Part shown: positions 34,450-43,317 of the stretch, in pieces
How the letters are laid out: every line of letters starts with the position of its first letter
How positions within the stretch are numbered: the stretch's first letter is position 1
Origin: Candidatus Peregrinibacteria bacterium
GTDB taxonomy: Bacteria > Patescibacteriota > Gracilibacteria > UBA1369 > LOWO2-01-FULL-3
Direction of reading: 5' to 3'
Length of the DNA: 64,000 nt
Assembly (NCBI GenBank): GCA_026395515.1
Contig: JAPLYN010000001.1
Location: forward strand, 1-64,000
Made by a program: the position numbers and the translations under genes
The notes under the pieces: generated by a model
The model's input: the letters and a program-made list of their open reading frames with translations, nothing else
What the model was told of the DNA's origin: nothing
Databases searched by the model: none

Positions 34450-37400
34450 ATGGCAGGTTCACCATCAGCTAGACCAGGAGAGGCGACACAACACGTAGAT
34501 TTATTAAAGGAAATAACCGAATTAAAGAAGTTTGGAGAGTCATTGAAAGAAGAAGTAATTATTACTCCACTAATTGAGGTTATTTCTCGAGTATTAGACC
34601 TTCCAAGTAATCTGAACGAACTCGATGAAAAGCAAATTCACGAAGTTTCAAGAAGAGTAGAAGACTGTAAGAGAACTTTAGATTCTTTTGGATACAGCTA
34701 CATCCGCCGTATTATTACACGCCCACAACAATCCGACGTTTTCCAGATCGTAAATCAAGCAGATCTTTTTGCTAAGGAACTTAAGAGATCCGTTGGTAAA
34801 AAAATTACCATGGAAGACGGGACTGAAGTTGTGATGACTGAATCTCTTTGCAAAGCTCTCACAAGATTCAAATTTTCTATTGGTACACCTCCTATTACCC
34901 CAAAAGGTATAGAGGCAATTGAACAAATGATGTTTGGCGGGAATCTCCACAATATTTATCAATTCCGTGATCTTCTTGGTGGAGGGAATGCTGTTAAATA
35001 TATTTTTGATGGTTTTGTCAGAAATGTAGATAGAATGGTAAACCAAAGTACTCACTATACCACAGCAGATGAGAAACGTGATTTTGCAAAACAAGCTGTA
35101 GATTTTAATAATTTTGAAGGACTAAGAGGATTGAAAAAATCCGTAGTTAGCGGAAACGCAAAAACCGCAATTAGATTGATTAAAGAAGAGCTTTTCAGTC
35201 GCCACGTGGACGGTAGTCACCCGGTAAAAGTCATGCCGGAGATGGATTGTCTAAATGACGAGCTAATCGAAGAAATGAAAAAAGATAAGGAGACTGTCTT
35301 TGTTGTTAGAGTTTCACAAGTTCCTCATCACCTGTTAACTAGTGATAAACTTGAAGATAAATGGCATGGAATTTTGGGTCGTTTGATTTTAGTTCAAGAC
35401 TCACAAAGTTCTAGAAATGCCAGCAATACAGTTGTTTATTCTTTGATTCCAGACATTACTCAGACTTTAGATGTGATTCATGTGAAGGACTCTGGGACAC
35501 CAGCAAACACACAAATGAATTTGCGTTTAATTATTGAAAATTTTTCTAATGAAGGTTTGTCAGTTTTAGAAGATAAAGTCCAAACAAAAATTGCCGAATA
35601 TGAAGCCAGAGGAGCTGATCAGTTTACTGCCGATGAGGTTCGTCTTCAAGAATGGAAACTCACTGCTCAAAAGGATTATCTTAGCTTGAAAAAGTTCAAA
35701 TCATTCATTGAATTTATTAAAGAAATTCAAAGCGCTGATGATGAAAAATTAAAGCAAATTCAAGCAGGGCTCATTTCAAAGAATGAGAAATTTGCCATGG
35801 ATTATTTTTTCAAAGATTTGAAAGGAAAAGACTACAATATAGTATCTGTTCCACAAGGAGGAGGACGTAAAGAGATTGGTCATATTGGAAAATTCTTTTC
35901 AGGTAAGTTCGAAGAGCGTCTTGCCGGTTTTGATAAGGAGGCTTGTCGTGCTCGCCTTCAAGCTTTAAAAGCTAAAAAAGGAGTGAATCACACTGAGTCT
36001 GAGGCCTTCTCTCTCCAGACAGCCCAATTGCAAAACAGAAGTCCAGCTGCTTCTATTCGCGCTATTAAAGATATTGGTCCTATCGATAAATTAAGCAGTG
36101 ATAATTCAGTGTCTAAGCTTAAGGAAATGCTTAGGGCTGCCAGCATTAGAGGAGTCAAAGGTGCTAGTGAAAAGTTAGCTCAGCTCGAAGATGCTCTTGA
36201 AGAAGTTACTTCTACAAATATCACTGGAAAAGTGCGTGCTGGAATATCAAAAAGATTAAGCAAATTAGGAATTGGATCTTTAGCTAAGCAGATGGAAAGA
36301 GGCACTCCAAAGCAATTGGGACAATTATTGAGAGACGGTTTAGGCTTCGTGAGGAGTACTTTTGGCAATGGAATTGACGGTATGGAAGAAGTAATAAGCT
36401 CACTTGAAGCCCAGGCAAATTTCTCTGATTTAACTCTTGCCGAAAAACTTTTAAATGACATTGAGAAAGGATCATTGAAGCCGAATTTGGCGCTTAGTGA
36501 AGTAGGTTGGACCTTTGATGATGTTTTGGATGAAGATGATTTTCCAGCTTCAAATTATCTTAAAATTTCACTTGGAAAAGATGGAGAATTGGACGCTGAA
36601 TCTTTGGAAGGTCAATTGGAATACATTCAAAGTAATTTACGTGATTTCCCGGAACTTTTTCAGCTTTTCTGCTCTTCTACGATTCTAATTATTAATGATC
36701 CGCACAATCCTACTTCTCGTGTAATGAAACGTGATACGAAGTTGAAATTGCTTAGAATTGCTGCGAAATACAAACTCACAATTCTCTCAGATGACGCTTA
36801 TCACAAACAAGTCGGCAAAGAAGTAAAAGACGAGGAAACAGATATGTCTTTGATAGAATTTTACGATAAAAACAAGAGTCATTTACCTGGACCAGTTACC
36901 ATTTATTCTTCTTTGCCAACAACAAAATGGGCTATGGCAGCAGGTGAAAGAACTGGTGTGATTTTGAGTAACGATAAAGAGAGAGTAAACGGCCAAACTA
37001 TTACTGAATTTGTGCGTGCAAATACTGATTCCGTAAATACTATGTCCTTGAGAATGGACGCTGAAAAATATGATATTGGTTTGAAAGCAAAAGGAGTGTG
37101 CAAAGATCTTGAGCCTTCAATTGCAGCATTCTATGCCGCTCATGCGCTTAAGTTACCGACAATTCCGATGAGCTCTCCAATACATCCTGCCTCAATTATT
37201 GATGGAATTTTTGCTAGTGAATTTGCTGATCCAGCCTCAAAGGAATTTTGTGGACCATTATATTTTGCTCTTATTGAAGCCAGAAACGAACTAGATCGTT
37301 TAACTATTCGTGATGCTGACAATATGGAAATGGCCCAATTCACCAGCGATTTAGTTTCCAAAATAAAATTTGAATTCCGTCTTGATAAGCAAACCCAGAA

Positions 37401-40400
37401 AGATTCCGCTGAGCGTAGCAAAGTTGTTGCTGCTGCCATCGATAGAGTTGCTAAAGATTTTCCTTTTTTGAAAAGTTCTAGTATCAAGCCAGAAGGTCCT
37501 TTTTACGCTTGCGTGAAGCTAGATGGAGGCCCTAATGATCCTGCGCTTAAACCATTTTTGAAAGCTATTGCTAAAGCTAGAAATATTGCAGCTGTTCCTA
37601 CTAAAAAAGGTTACGTACGTTTCTCTTTTGGTTCCGAATTGGATGGCACTAATGATGATTATAATACTTTGGGAATTGCTGTTGAAACAGACTTGAGAAT
37701 TCTTATTGAATATTGGGAAAAATATAAAGTAGAAAGATCTCGTCTTAATAAAGCCAAAGATTCAAATCCTGAGTTAACTGCACTAGAAAATCTTTTCCCA
37801 GGTGGCGAGATAGAAATGGCTCGTACTATAAAAGAGAAAGAAGCACTTACAAGCAGAATGCTTGAATATAAAAGCAAAAAAAGAGGTCAATTGGTTTTTG
37901 ATAGGCCATCCAATGTTGCTGACAAAATGACCAGTATAGAGCCTGATTCTGCTACAAGCATTGTTACTCTTACGGAAATTAAATGTGAGACTTTGCCGGA
38001 ATTTCTTAAAAGCAGACAATTCAAGGATGTATTTAATTATTATTTGTTAAAGATTAAATCAAAAGTTCCTGCTTTGCAGCACCTCGAGGATACTGATGTA
38101 ATAGCCTTCTTCGGCGCTAGACAATTCGCGGAAAAAGAAAAATCTCGTATGTTCAAAGATAAGGAACGCGAAATTTTTGAACAGATTGCTCTAGAAATTG
38201 CTAAAATTTGGTTCAGCGATCGTACTGTTAAAATTCTTGCTTCCACTGAAGAGAATGATTCCAGCAAAAAGGCCCTTCTTGGTGCTGAAAAAATGCTTGG
38301 AGATCACATTAGGTCTTTCCTAGACGCCTTTGTTACTACTCCAGGTGCTCAGCAAAAACTTCTCCAGTCTTTCCGCGTAGTTGCTCCGGCAGTTGAAGAA
38401 TATTTGCCAGTTGAGACTGCTTATCCAGCTAGTTTTCAGGCTGGATACAAGGCAGTGAGAGGAGTAAAGGCAGATAGTAGTTTGCCAGCATGGAATCAGA
38501 AAATTATTGGGAATGGAGAATTTATCGCAAACTCCACCGCTACAGATCGTTCTCCAGTATTAAGTACTCCTGGAACAGCACGTGTACCTGGTGTAGATCG
38601 TGCGATTTTGCGTCGTGATGGTGATGGTGTAAATGCTCCGGAAAAAAGATTTTTCCAAGAGCGTTTAGAAAAATTCGCCGAAGTTATGAATCCAAAAGAG
38701 TACATCATGAAAATGGTACAAATAGGAGGAACTAAAGTTCTACTCGTGATGAATCGTTCTTACAGTCATTACATGGTTGAAGAACTTCGCCTTTTCCCTC
38801 AGACTGATTTGACTCCGGAAGAAATGGCAAATTGTAAGCCAGACGCTGTAAGTTTTCTTGGTTTGCCTACAAAAGTAATGGGTGAAGATTATCGTATTGG
38901 TTACTTTATGGATCAAGATAGTAATGGTGAAACAATTCCAGTTTCTTGGGTTGATGTTGAGAGTATTACGGATTACATGGGTTACTTGAAAAAGCCTGTT
39001 CTTACGGTTGCTAATGAAAAAGTACGTGAAAAAGAAATGATGCCGGTTCATGGTTCAGCATTCTCAATTATTTTCAAAAATGGTTTGAGAAAAACTATGG
39101 TAATGGCAGGTGATAGTGGTACCGGAAAATCCGAGACTATCATTGCAATGATAGAGCAAATCATTACTAATCAAGGACTAGCTTCTCAGGTGGAAGGAAT
39201 TGAATTCCTATCTGGAGATATGCTTTCTATGTTTGAAGGAAATGATGAGCAAATGTATATGCTTGGTACAGAACAAGGAGACTTTATGCGTATGACTGAT
39301 ATTCCGGAAGACTGGAAAAAACGTGTAAGAGATCGTATCAACGGCGGAAGCAAAACTAATATATCTGACAAGAAAAATCCACGTATTACTATCGGCAATC
39401 TTTGCAATCCTTCAGAATTCCAAAAACCAGTAAGAGTTAATGGATTTTTCAATATCAATAATTTCAAAGTACCAGCCGGATCATCTGTGAGCGAGAGTGA
39501 AAGTACCTTCAACTTAATTATGAACGAGTATGTGAAGGGTTATCGCGGAGAGAAGGGAACTAGTGGTGATCAGCCAAATTTCTTCGCTAGTATTGAGGAA
39601 ACTAATTTACCTGACAAGAATGCTGTTCTTAATGAATTTGGAAAGGAATTAGATCTTTTACTTGGATGGGATATTGTCACTGGTCCTAGTGGAAAAGCCG
39701 AAAATGCTTTTATTAAATTTAATGATATTCAAGGTGGCGTACACAAGGCTAAAGCCATGGTTGATAAATTATTTATCGGTAAAGAAGTGGATGGTAAAAA
39801 AATCACTGCTACTCGCTACGACTGTCGTCAAAATAAGTTTTTTGTAACGTTGAAAGATGAAAAGGGATCAGAGAAAGAAGTCGTCCTCGATCGTGATGGC
39901 ATCTTCTCTAAAATCTATTCTCCTATCGCTTCTACTTACGCTGGAAACCCATTCGTTGGTGCGGAAAATATGGGTCCAGTATTGGAGCGTTTTGCCGGAG
40001 TTATGGAAAGAGCTGGAGTTATCACCGGTACTCTCTATACTCAGCTCAAAGTGGCTAATATGGAAAATGATGGACCAGCCAAAGCATCTCAAGATCTTTT
40101 GAAATTCATTCTTGAAGATGAACGTATTAACGCTAGATTCCAGGCACATATTCGAAGTGTTGACGGAGCTCTACGTGACAAATATGGTACGGAAGTTCTC
40201 AACTCTTCCACGATTCCAGATGATGTAATGGCCCATAACTTATTCCTTTTGGAACGTCATGGTAGCGATAATATTTATCCAATTGATGCTAAAAAACAAA
40301 GAATAAATCTCGAAACTCCTCATTACAAATATGATCCAAGTGGAGAGAAGAAAGATTTCAGTCCTAGTCTTATTACTCCGGAAATTACAGATGCAATTGC

Positions 40401-40656
40401 TGAGGTCTGTGAAAATGAAGACTATAATAAATTCAATTTGAGATCCTTTGCCCCTGCGATGGGTGAGTATGCAAGCATTCAAGCTTGGGATTCTAAAGAG
40501 GAGCTCATTTATCAAGTACTGATTAAAAATGGTCTTGCTCGTCTAAATTATAGCGAGACAAACATTGCTCAAATTCCACCAAAAGAAGTGAAGAAAGCCG
40601 AAAAGATTGCTGAGGCTATTATGGCCGCAAGACAGACTCAGTCAAAAGCCGCTTAA
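34450..40656 (+). CDS. Giant PLP-aminotransferase-like / HPrK-PEPCK-like kinase fusion
   Basis: A 2068-aa cytoplasmic protein. Residues ~640-1090 resemble a fold-type I PLP aminotransferase: IINDPHNPTSR (NPT motif, ~746), ILSDDAYHKQ (PLP-contacting Asp/Tyr, ~780), and SSLPTTKWAMAAGERTG with the presumed PLP-binding Lys (~827). After a long helical region, residues ~1530-1800 hold a P-loop MAGDSGTGKSETI (~1552-1562), the HPr-kinase/PEP-carboxykinase type of nucleotide site, preceded by IIFKNGLRKTMV. The N-terminal ~600 residues and the final ~250 are unassigned. The two halves and the following two Cys-ending small proteins form a compact cluster. No described system with this architecture is known to me. 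Confidence 0.8.
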   Translation: MAGSPSARPGEATQHVDLLKEITELKKFGESLKEEVIITPLIEVISRVLDLPSNLNELDEKQIHEVSRRVEDCKRTLDSFGYSYIRRIITRPQQSDVFQIVNQADLFAKELKRSVGKKITMEDGTEVVMTESLCKALTRFKFSIGTPPITPKGIEAIEQMMFGGNLHNIYQFRDLLGGGNAVKYIFDGFVRNVDRMVNQSTHYTTADEKRDFAKQAVDFNNFEGLRGLKKSVVSGNAKTAIRLIKEELFSRHVDGSHPVKVMPEMDCLNDELIEEMKKDKETVFVVRVSQVPHHLLTSDKLEDKWHGILGRLILVQDSQSSRNASNTVVYSLIPDITQTLDVIHVKDSGTPANTQMNLRLIIENFSNEGLSVLEDKVQTKIAEYEARGADQFTADEVRLQEWKLTAQKDYLSLKKFKSFIEFIKEIQSADDEKLKQIQAGLISKNEKFAMDYFFKDLKGKDYNIVSVPQGGGRKEIGHIGKFFSGKFEERLAGFDKEACRARLQALKAKKGVNHTESEAFSLQTAQLQNRSPAASIRAIKDIGPIDKLSSDNSVSKLKEMLRAASIRGVKGASEKLAQLEDALEEVTSTNITGKVRAGISKRLSKLGIGSLAKQMERGTPKQLGQLLRDGLGFVRSTFGNGIDGMEEVISSLEAQANFSDLTLAEKLLNDIEKGSLKPNLALSEVGWTFDDVLDEDDFPASNYLKISLGKDGELDAESLEGQLEYIQSNLRDFPELFQLFCSSTILIINDPHNPTSRVMKRDTKLKLLRIAAKYKLTILSDDAYHKQVGKEVKDEETDMSLIEFYDKNKSHLPGPVTIYSSLPTTKWAMAAGERTGVILSNDKERVNGQTITEFVRANTDSVNTMSLRMDAEKYDIGLKAKGVCKDLEPSIAAFYAAHALKLPTIPMSSPIHPASIIDGIFASEFADPASKEFCGPLYFALIEARNELDRLTIRDADNMEMAQFTSDLVSKIKFEFRLDKQTQKDSAERSKVVAAAIDRVAKDFPFLKSSSIKPEGPFYACVKLDGGPNDPALKPFLKAIAKARNIAAVPTKKGYVRFSFGSELDGTNDDYNTLGIAVETDLRILIEYWEKYKVERSRLNKAKDSNPELTALENLFPGGEIEMARTIKEKEALTSRMLEYKSKKRGQLVFDRPSNVADKMTSIEPDSATSIVTLTEIKCETLPEFLKSRQFKDVFNYYLLKIKSKVPALQHLEDTDVIAFFGARQFAEKEKSRMFKDKEREIFEQIALEIAKIWFSDRTVKILASTEENDSSKKALLGAEKMLGDHIRSFLDAFVTTPGAQQKLLQSFRVVAPAVEEYLPVETAYPASFQAGYKAVRGVKADSSLPAWNQKIIGNGEFIANSTATDRSPVLSTPGTARVPGVDRAILRRDGDGVNAPEKRFFQERLEKFAEVMNPKEYIMKMVQIGGTKVLLVMNRSYSHYMVEELRLFPQTDLTPEEMANCKPDAVSFLGLPTKVMGEDYRIGYFMDQDSNGETIPVSWVDVESITDYMGYLKKPVLTVANEKVREKEMMPVHGSAFSIIFKNGLRKTMVMAGDSGTGKSETIIAMIEQIITNQGLASQVEGIEFLSGDMLSMFEGNDEQMYMLGTEQGDFMRMTDIPEDWKKRVRDRINGGSKTNISDKKNPRITIGNLCNPSEFQKPVRVNGFFNINNFKVPAGSSVSESESTFNLIMNEYVKGYRGEKGTSGDQPNFFASIEETNLPDKNAVLNEFGKELDLLLGWDIVTGPSGKAENAFIKFNDIQGGVHKAKAMVDKLFIGKEVDGKKITATRYDCRQNKFFVTLKDEKGSEKEVVLDRDGIFSKIYSPIASTYAGNPFVGAENMGPVLERFAGVMERAGVITGTLYTQLKVANMENDGPAKASQDLLKFILEDERINARFQAHIRSVDGALRDKYGTEVLNSSTIPDDVMAHNLFLLERHGSDNIYPIDAKKQRINLETPHYKYDPSGEKKDFSPSLITPEITDAIAEVCENEDYNKFNLRSFAPAMGEYASIQAWDSKEELIYQVLIKNGLARLNYSETNIAQIPPKEVKKAEKIAEAIMAARQTQSKAA

Positions 40657-40682
40657 CCACATAAATTTTAACCCCCAAATAC

Positions 40683-40916
40683 ATGTCCCCAGAAACTCAA
40701 GAACCAGAAATAATAGGTCAAGATAATGTCGGAGCTGAAGGCACTGGTGCGGAAGTAGCAGTTGCCCAAGAATTACTACGTCGTGCAGGTCCAGATCCTA
40801 TAGCCCAAGAAGTTGAACGTGCCGTAGCTGCTGCTCAACGCATTACGGATAGACCAAAGTGGAAGCCACAACCATCAACAAGTATCGATCTCGACGGCTC
40901 AGGAGCCAGTTGCTAA
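40683..40916 (+). CDS. Short protein ending in Cys (candidate precursor or substrate 1)
   Basis: This 77-aa protein starts MSPE, has an acidic N-terminus and an Ala/Arg-rich helix (VERAVAAAQRITDR), and ends with a Pro/Ser-rich segment and the tail DLDGSGASC. It follows the giant gene by 26 bp. The next protein also starts MSPE and ends Gly-rich with Cys. This leader-like helix plus a short Gly/Ser/Cys tail resembles a RiPP precursor, or another C-terminally modified protein, but no such family is recognised. Confidence 0.6.
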   Translation: MSPETQEPEIIGQDNVGAEGTGAEVAVAQELLRRAGPDPIAQEVERAVAAAQRITDRPKWKPQPSTSIDLDGSGASC

Positions 40917-40945
40917 ATAAATATTTAATTTTTAACTCTAAAAAT

Positions 40946-41368
40946 ATGTCACCAGAAGTATCAACAGAACAGGATGTAGCCTCCACTCTAGCTCAACCAG
41001 TTAATCCAGCAATGGCACCAGAATTTGCCATGCTTAGAGAGGCTGGATATCCATTAGATGCACTCAAGTTGCCAAATGTCAGGCTAGAAGGAGGTAACGT
41101 AGTTTTTTCTACAATGACAACAGACAGCACAAATTCACCAGAATACAGAAGAGCCTTTGAATCACTTCAAGCTCAGGGATGTGAAGTTAATGTTGACCCA
41201 AATGGAGCAGAAAATTTTGTAGGCGTACAGATTCTTGCCCCAGAAGCACTTTTGCCAGCAGAGGTAGTAGCAGGAATTGGTGAATCAATTGCTGCAAGAG
41301 CAGAAGCTGCAAGAAGAACCGGTCCTTCAAAACCATTTGATGCAGGTGAAATCGGAGTTGGCTGCTAA
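40946..41368 (+). CDS. Short protein ending in Cys (candidate precursor or substrate 2)
   Basis: Start placed at ATG 40946 (MSPEVSTEQ), matching the MSPE start of the preceding gene; the longer frame overlaps that gene. The 140-aa protein contains a compact alpha+beta middle (YPLDALKLPNVRLEGGNVVF; LQAQGCEVNVDPNG), an Ala/Arg helix (GESIAARAEAARRTGPSKP) and ends DAGEIGVGC. The middle resembles nitrile-hydratase-alpha/NHLP-type leader domains in length and layout only; that is a guess. The shared tail pattern with its neighbour is what is seen. Confidence 0.6.
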   Translation: MSPEVSTEQDVASTLAQPVNPAMAPEFAMLREAGYPLDALKLPNVRLEGGNVVFSTMTTDSTNSPEYRRAFESLQAQGCEVNVDPNGAENFVGVQILAPEALLPAEVVAGIGESIAARAEAARRTGPSKPFDAGEIGVGC

Positions 41369-41433
41369 TTTGATTTTGATTTTTAGTTGGTGCTATAATA
41401 AAAACATCGTAGGCCTCGGCTGAAACTGCCAGG

Positions 41434-41468
41434 AAAAAAGAGCCCTCCATAATTGGAGAGCTCTTTTG
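41434..41468 (-). terminator. Terminator after the tRNA-like RNA
   Basis: An 11-bp stem with one mismatch (AGAGCTCTCCA/TGGAGGGCTCT) followed on the minus strand by TTTTTT. It lies about 10 nt beyond the CCA of the tRNA-like segment. The other direction could serve the gene ending at 41368. Confidence 0.7.
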
Positions 41469-41477
41469 CGTCTAATC

Positions 41478-41547
41478 TGGTTGAGATGCCGGGAGTTGAA
41501 CCCGGAGTTGATGGTTTCGTAGGCCCCAACTGCGACCTGCCATCCCA
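41478..41547 (-). ncRNA. Compact tRNA-like RNA (67 nt + encoded CCA)
   Basis: A 7-bp acceptor (TGGGATG with CATCTCA, one G-U), discriminator A and encoded CCA, and a perfect T-arm (CCGGG-TTCAACT-CCCGG) are clear. Between acceptor and T-arm there are 35 nt, about 6 fewer than in a normal tRNA. They fit either a D-arm (GGTC-GCAGTTGG-GGCC) with no room for a real anticodon arm, or a single AGTTG/CAACT hairpin with a 16-nt loop and no D-arm. So it is not a standard tRNA. It has a promoter (copy e) and terminator of its own. It lies just outside the left end of the mobile element. Confidence 0.55.
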
Positions 41548-41560
41548 ATAAATTAAACGC

Positions 41561-41623
41561 ACCATAATTAAATCAAACAAACATTAAATTTTCTTAAATT
41601 TTTTCTAAATTAATTCTAAAATT
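41561..41623 (-). promoter_or_regulatory. Phased-TTTA promoter, copy e (tRNA-like RNA)
   Basis: Full set of four TTTA repeats, TTTG, then extended -10 TGA-TTTAAT (41572-41567) or, six bases on, TATGGT (41566-41561). The tRNA-like 5' end is at 41547. Confidence 0.65.
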
Positions 41624-41673
41624 CCTAAAATCTCCACACGCCAAAATCGCCCAGCACTAATTACTGAGAACAA

Positions 41674-41722
41674 AAATGGTGGGTCGGGCGGGAATCGAAC
41701 CCGCGACCATCAGCTTAAAAGG
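41674..41722. repeat. Left attachment repeat (tRNA-Lys 3' fragment)
   Basis: 49 bp identical to 54624-54672, covering the anticodon loop to CCA end of the tRNA-Lys gene. The sequence diverges from the tRNA immediately inside (TGCTACCC instead of CTGTTGC), so this is a truncated copy and marks the left end of the integrated element. Confidence 0.92.
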
Positions 41723-41855
41723 TGCTACCCAAAGCCATTTGTGAGCGATCTTGGCTAGCTACAGGGGACATTGAGTCCATGTATTTCCAAGACCTTCAAT
41801 TACTCCACGACCACAAGCTACAATAGAATGTAAAATTGGGCAAATAGAATTACAT

Positions 41856-41903
41856 TTGACATTTATTGAAAAGAGGCTAACTTTAGTGGTGTCACTTTAG
41901 TTA
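41856..41903 (+). promoter_or_regulatory. TIR-fusion promoter with 26-bp dyad operator
   Basis: TTGACA (41856-41861), 16 bp, TAACTT (41878-41883). A dyad at 41878-41903 (TAACT..AGTG....CACT..AGTTA, 9 of 11 outer pairs symmetric) overlaps the -10 and the likely start site. Its geometry suits a dimeric winged-helix repressor such as the LexA-like domain of the gene itself, so autoregulation is inferred. Confidence 0.6.
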
Positions 41904-41918
41904 CTAACTTCAATTTTA

Positions 41919-43304
41919 ATGCTTACGGAAAGACAACAAGAAATTTTTAATCACATTAAAAAAGCCTTTGATGAAAAGGGTCGGCCACCTCGTTTAATGG
42001 AATTAACAGAAAAATTTCAAATAACAAACAAAGCTATTTTGGATCATCTAGATGCCATAGAAAAAGAGGGATTCATATCTATGCCCGAAGGAGTATTGTC
42101 TCTTAAAATAGTAAAAAGACATGAAAATGATATTTTTATTAGTTATAGCTCGGAAGACAGAGAGATTGCGGGAAAAATATACGACTATTTTCTGAATGAG
42201 GGTTTCAGGGTATGGAAGGATAATCTTTTAAGATCTGGAGATAGTTTTATTAGTGAGGTATTCGAAAATATTAAAAAATCAAAAACTGTAATTGTCTTAC
42301 TATCAAACAATTCATTAAACTCAGAATTTGTAAAAAAGGAGATAGAATGTGCTTTAGGTTACCAAATAGAAAGAGGGTCGCCACTTATTATTCCGCTTAA
42401 AATTGATGATTTGCTTGATAAGCAAAAAATATTTTCATCAATTAAATCTATTCACTATGAAAAATATGATAAAAACCAACCGGAGAAATCTTTAATGATC
42501 CTTGCAGATAGAATCCATATTTTAGCTTATGAGCATCAAGAGTCAGAAGTGAAAAAGAGTAAGGAAACAGTAAATTTAAATCTCAATAAATTTCTCGCCT
42601 TGGCAAAAAAAGATATTGATGATGAACTCAAAAAAAATCCACCACCTAATGGCTTTTTTCCATTTAAGGAAGTCATTATTAATCCTATTGAGAAGAAGGA
42701 GTATTTACAAAACGAACTTGAAGACCTCATCAAAAAAGGGATAGTCAAAATAAATGGTTGGGGAGGAGATAGATTTCCACCATATTATCACGACTATGGA
42801 CATGATGCAGTGTATGTCACTAAGGGGTTAAAATGCTATGATGCTATGAAGTGGCCAGAGTGCAATTGGGGATTTTCATATTGGAGAATAGATAGCAACT
42901 TGAATTTCATTTGTCGTAATGTTTTGAGAGAAGCTTATAGAGAACGTCTTAAAAATAAGTCTTCAATTGAATGGTTTATTTTAGATGTTGTAAGACCTTT
43001 GATGTTTGTCCAAAACTTGAGGGAATTGACAGGTCAAGATCGCTGGAAGTTAAAATTCACATTTAGTGGTCTAAAGGGTCGCGAGTTGGTGATCCTATCT
43101 ACAAGTCGTTCGGGTTTTCTGCAGCCCTACATATGTAGCGAGGATGCAATTGAAAAAGAATTTTTAGTAAATGCCAATACAGACTTAAAAGAACTAGCCT
43201 TCCAGTTTTGCTATGAAATATGTTTATTATTTCAATGGAGAAATCCAAACGAGGAAATGTTGCGTAAAGATATTGATGCTATTCTGGGAGGAAAGTTTGT
43301 ATAA
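41919..43304 (+). CDS. LexA-DNA-binding-domain / TIR-domain fusion protein
   Basis: A 461-aa protein in three parts. Residues 1-~60 match the LexA DNA-binding winged helix (LTERQQEIFNHIKKAFDEKG, PPRLMELTEKFQI, ILDHLDAIEKEGFI). Residues ~69-200 are a TIR domain (DIFISYSSEDREIA, GFRVWKD, VIVLLSNNSLNSEFV) with Glu141 where TIR NADases have their catalytic Glu. The C-terminal ~250 residues are unassigned (possible sensor). The LexA autoprotease domain is absent. Family knowledge: many bacterial TIR proteins degrade NAD or make cyclic-ADPR signals in phage defence. It is the first gene inside the element, behind its own dyad operator. Confidence 0.85.
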   Translation: MLTERQQEIFNHIKKAFDEKGRPPRLMELTEKFQITNKAILDHLDAIEKEGFISMPEGVLSLKIVKRHENDIFISYSSEDREIAGKIYDYFLNEGFRVWKDNLLRSGDSFISEVFENIKKSKTVIVLLSNNSLNSEFVKKEIECALGYQIERGSPLIIPLKIDDLLDKQKIFSSIKSIHYEKYDKNQPEKSLMILADRIHILAYEHQESEVKKSKETVNLNLNKFLALAKKDIDDELKKNPPPNGFFPFKEVIINPIEKKEYLQNELEDLIKKGIVKINGWGGDRFPPYYHDYGHDAVYVTKGLKCYDAMKWPECNWGFSYWRIDSNLNFICRNVLREAYRERLKNKSSIEWFILDVVRPLMFVQNLRELTGQDRWKLKFTFSGLKGRELVILSTSRSGFLQPYICSEDAIEKEFLVNANTDLKELAFQFCYEICLLFQWRNPNEEMLRKDIDAILGGKFV

Positions 43305-43317
43305 TTCAAGACAGAGT

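Noticed and set aside
41478-41547. The tRNA-like RNA as a tmRNA piece
   Set aside because: T-arm sequence GGGTTCAACTCCCGG is tmRNA-like, but both acceptor strands lie in the same 70 nt and there is no tag region or pseudoknots.
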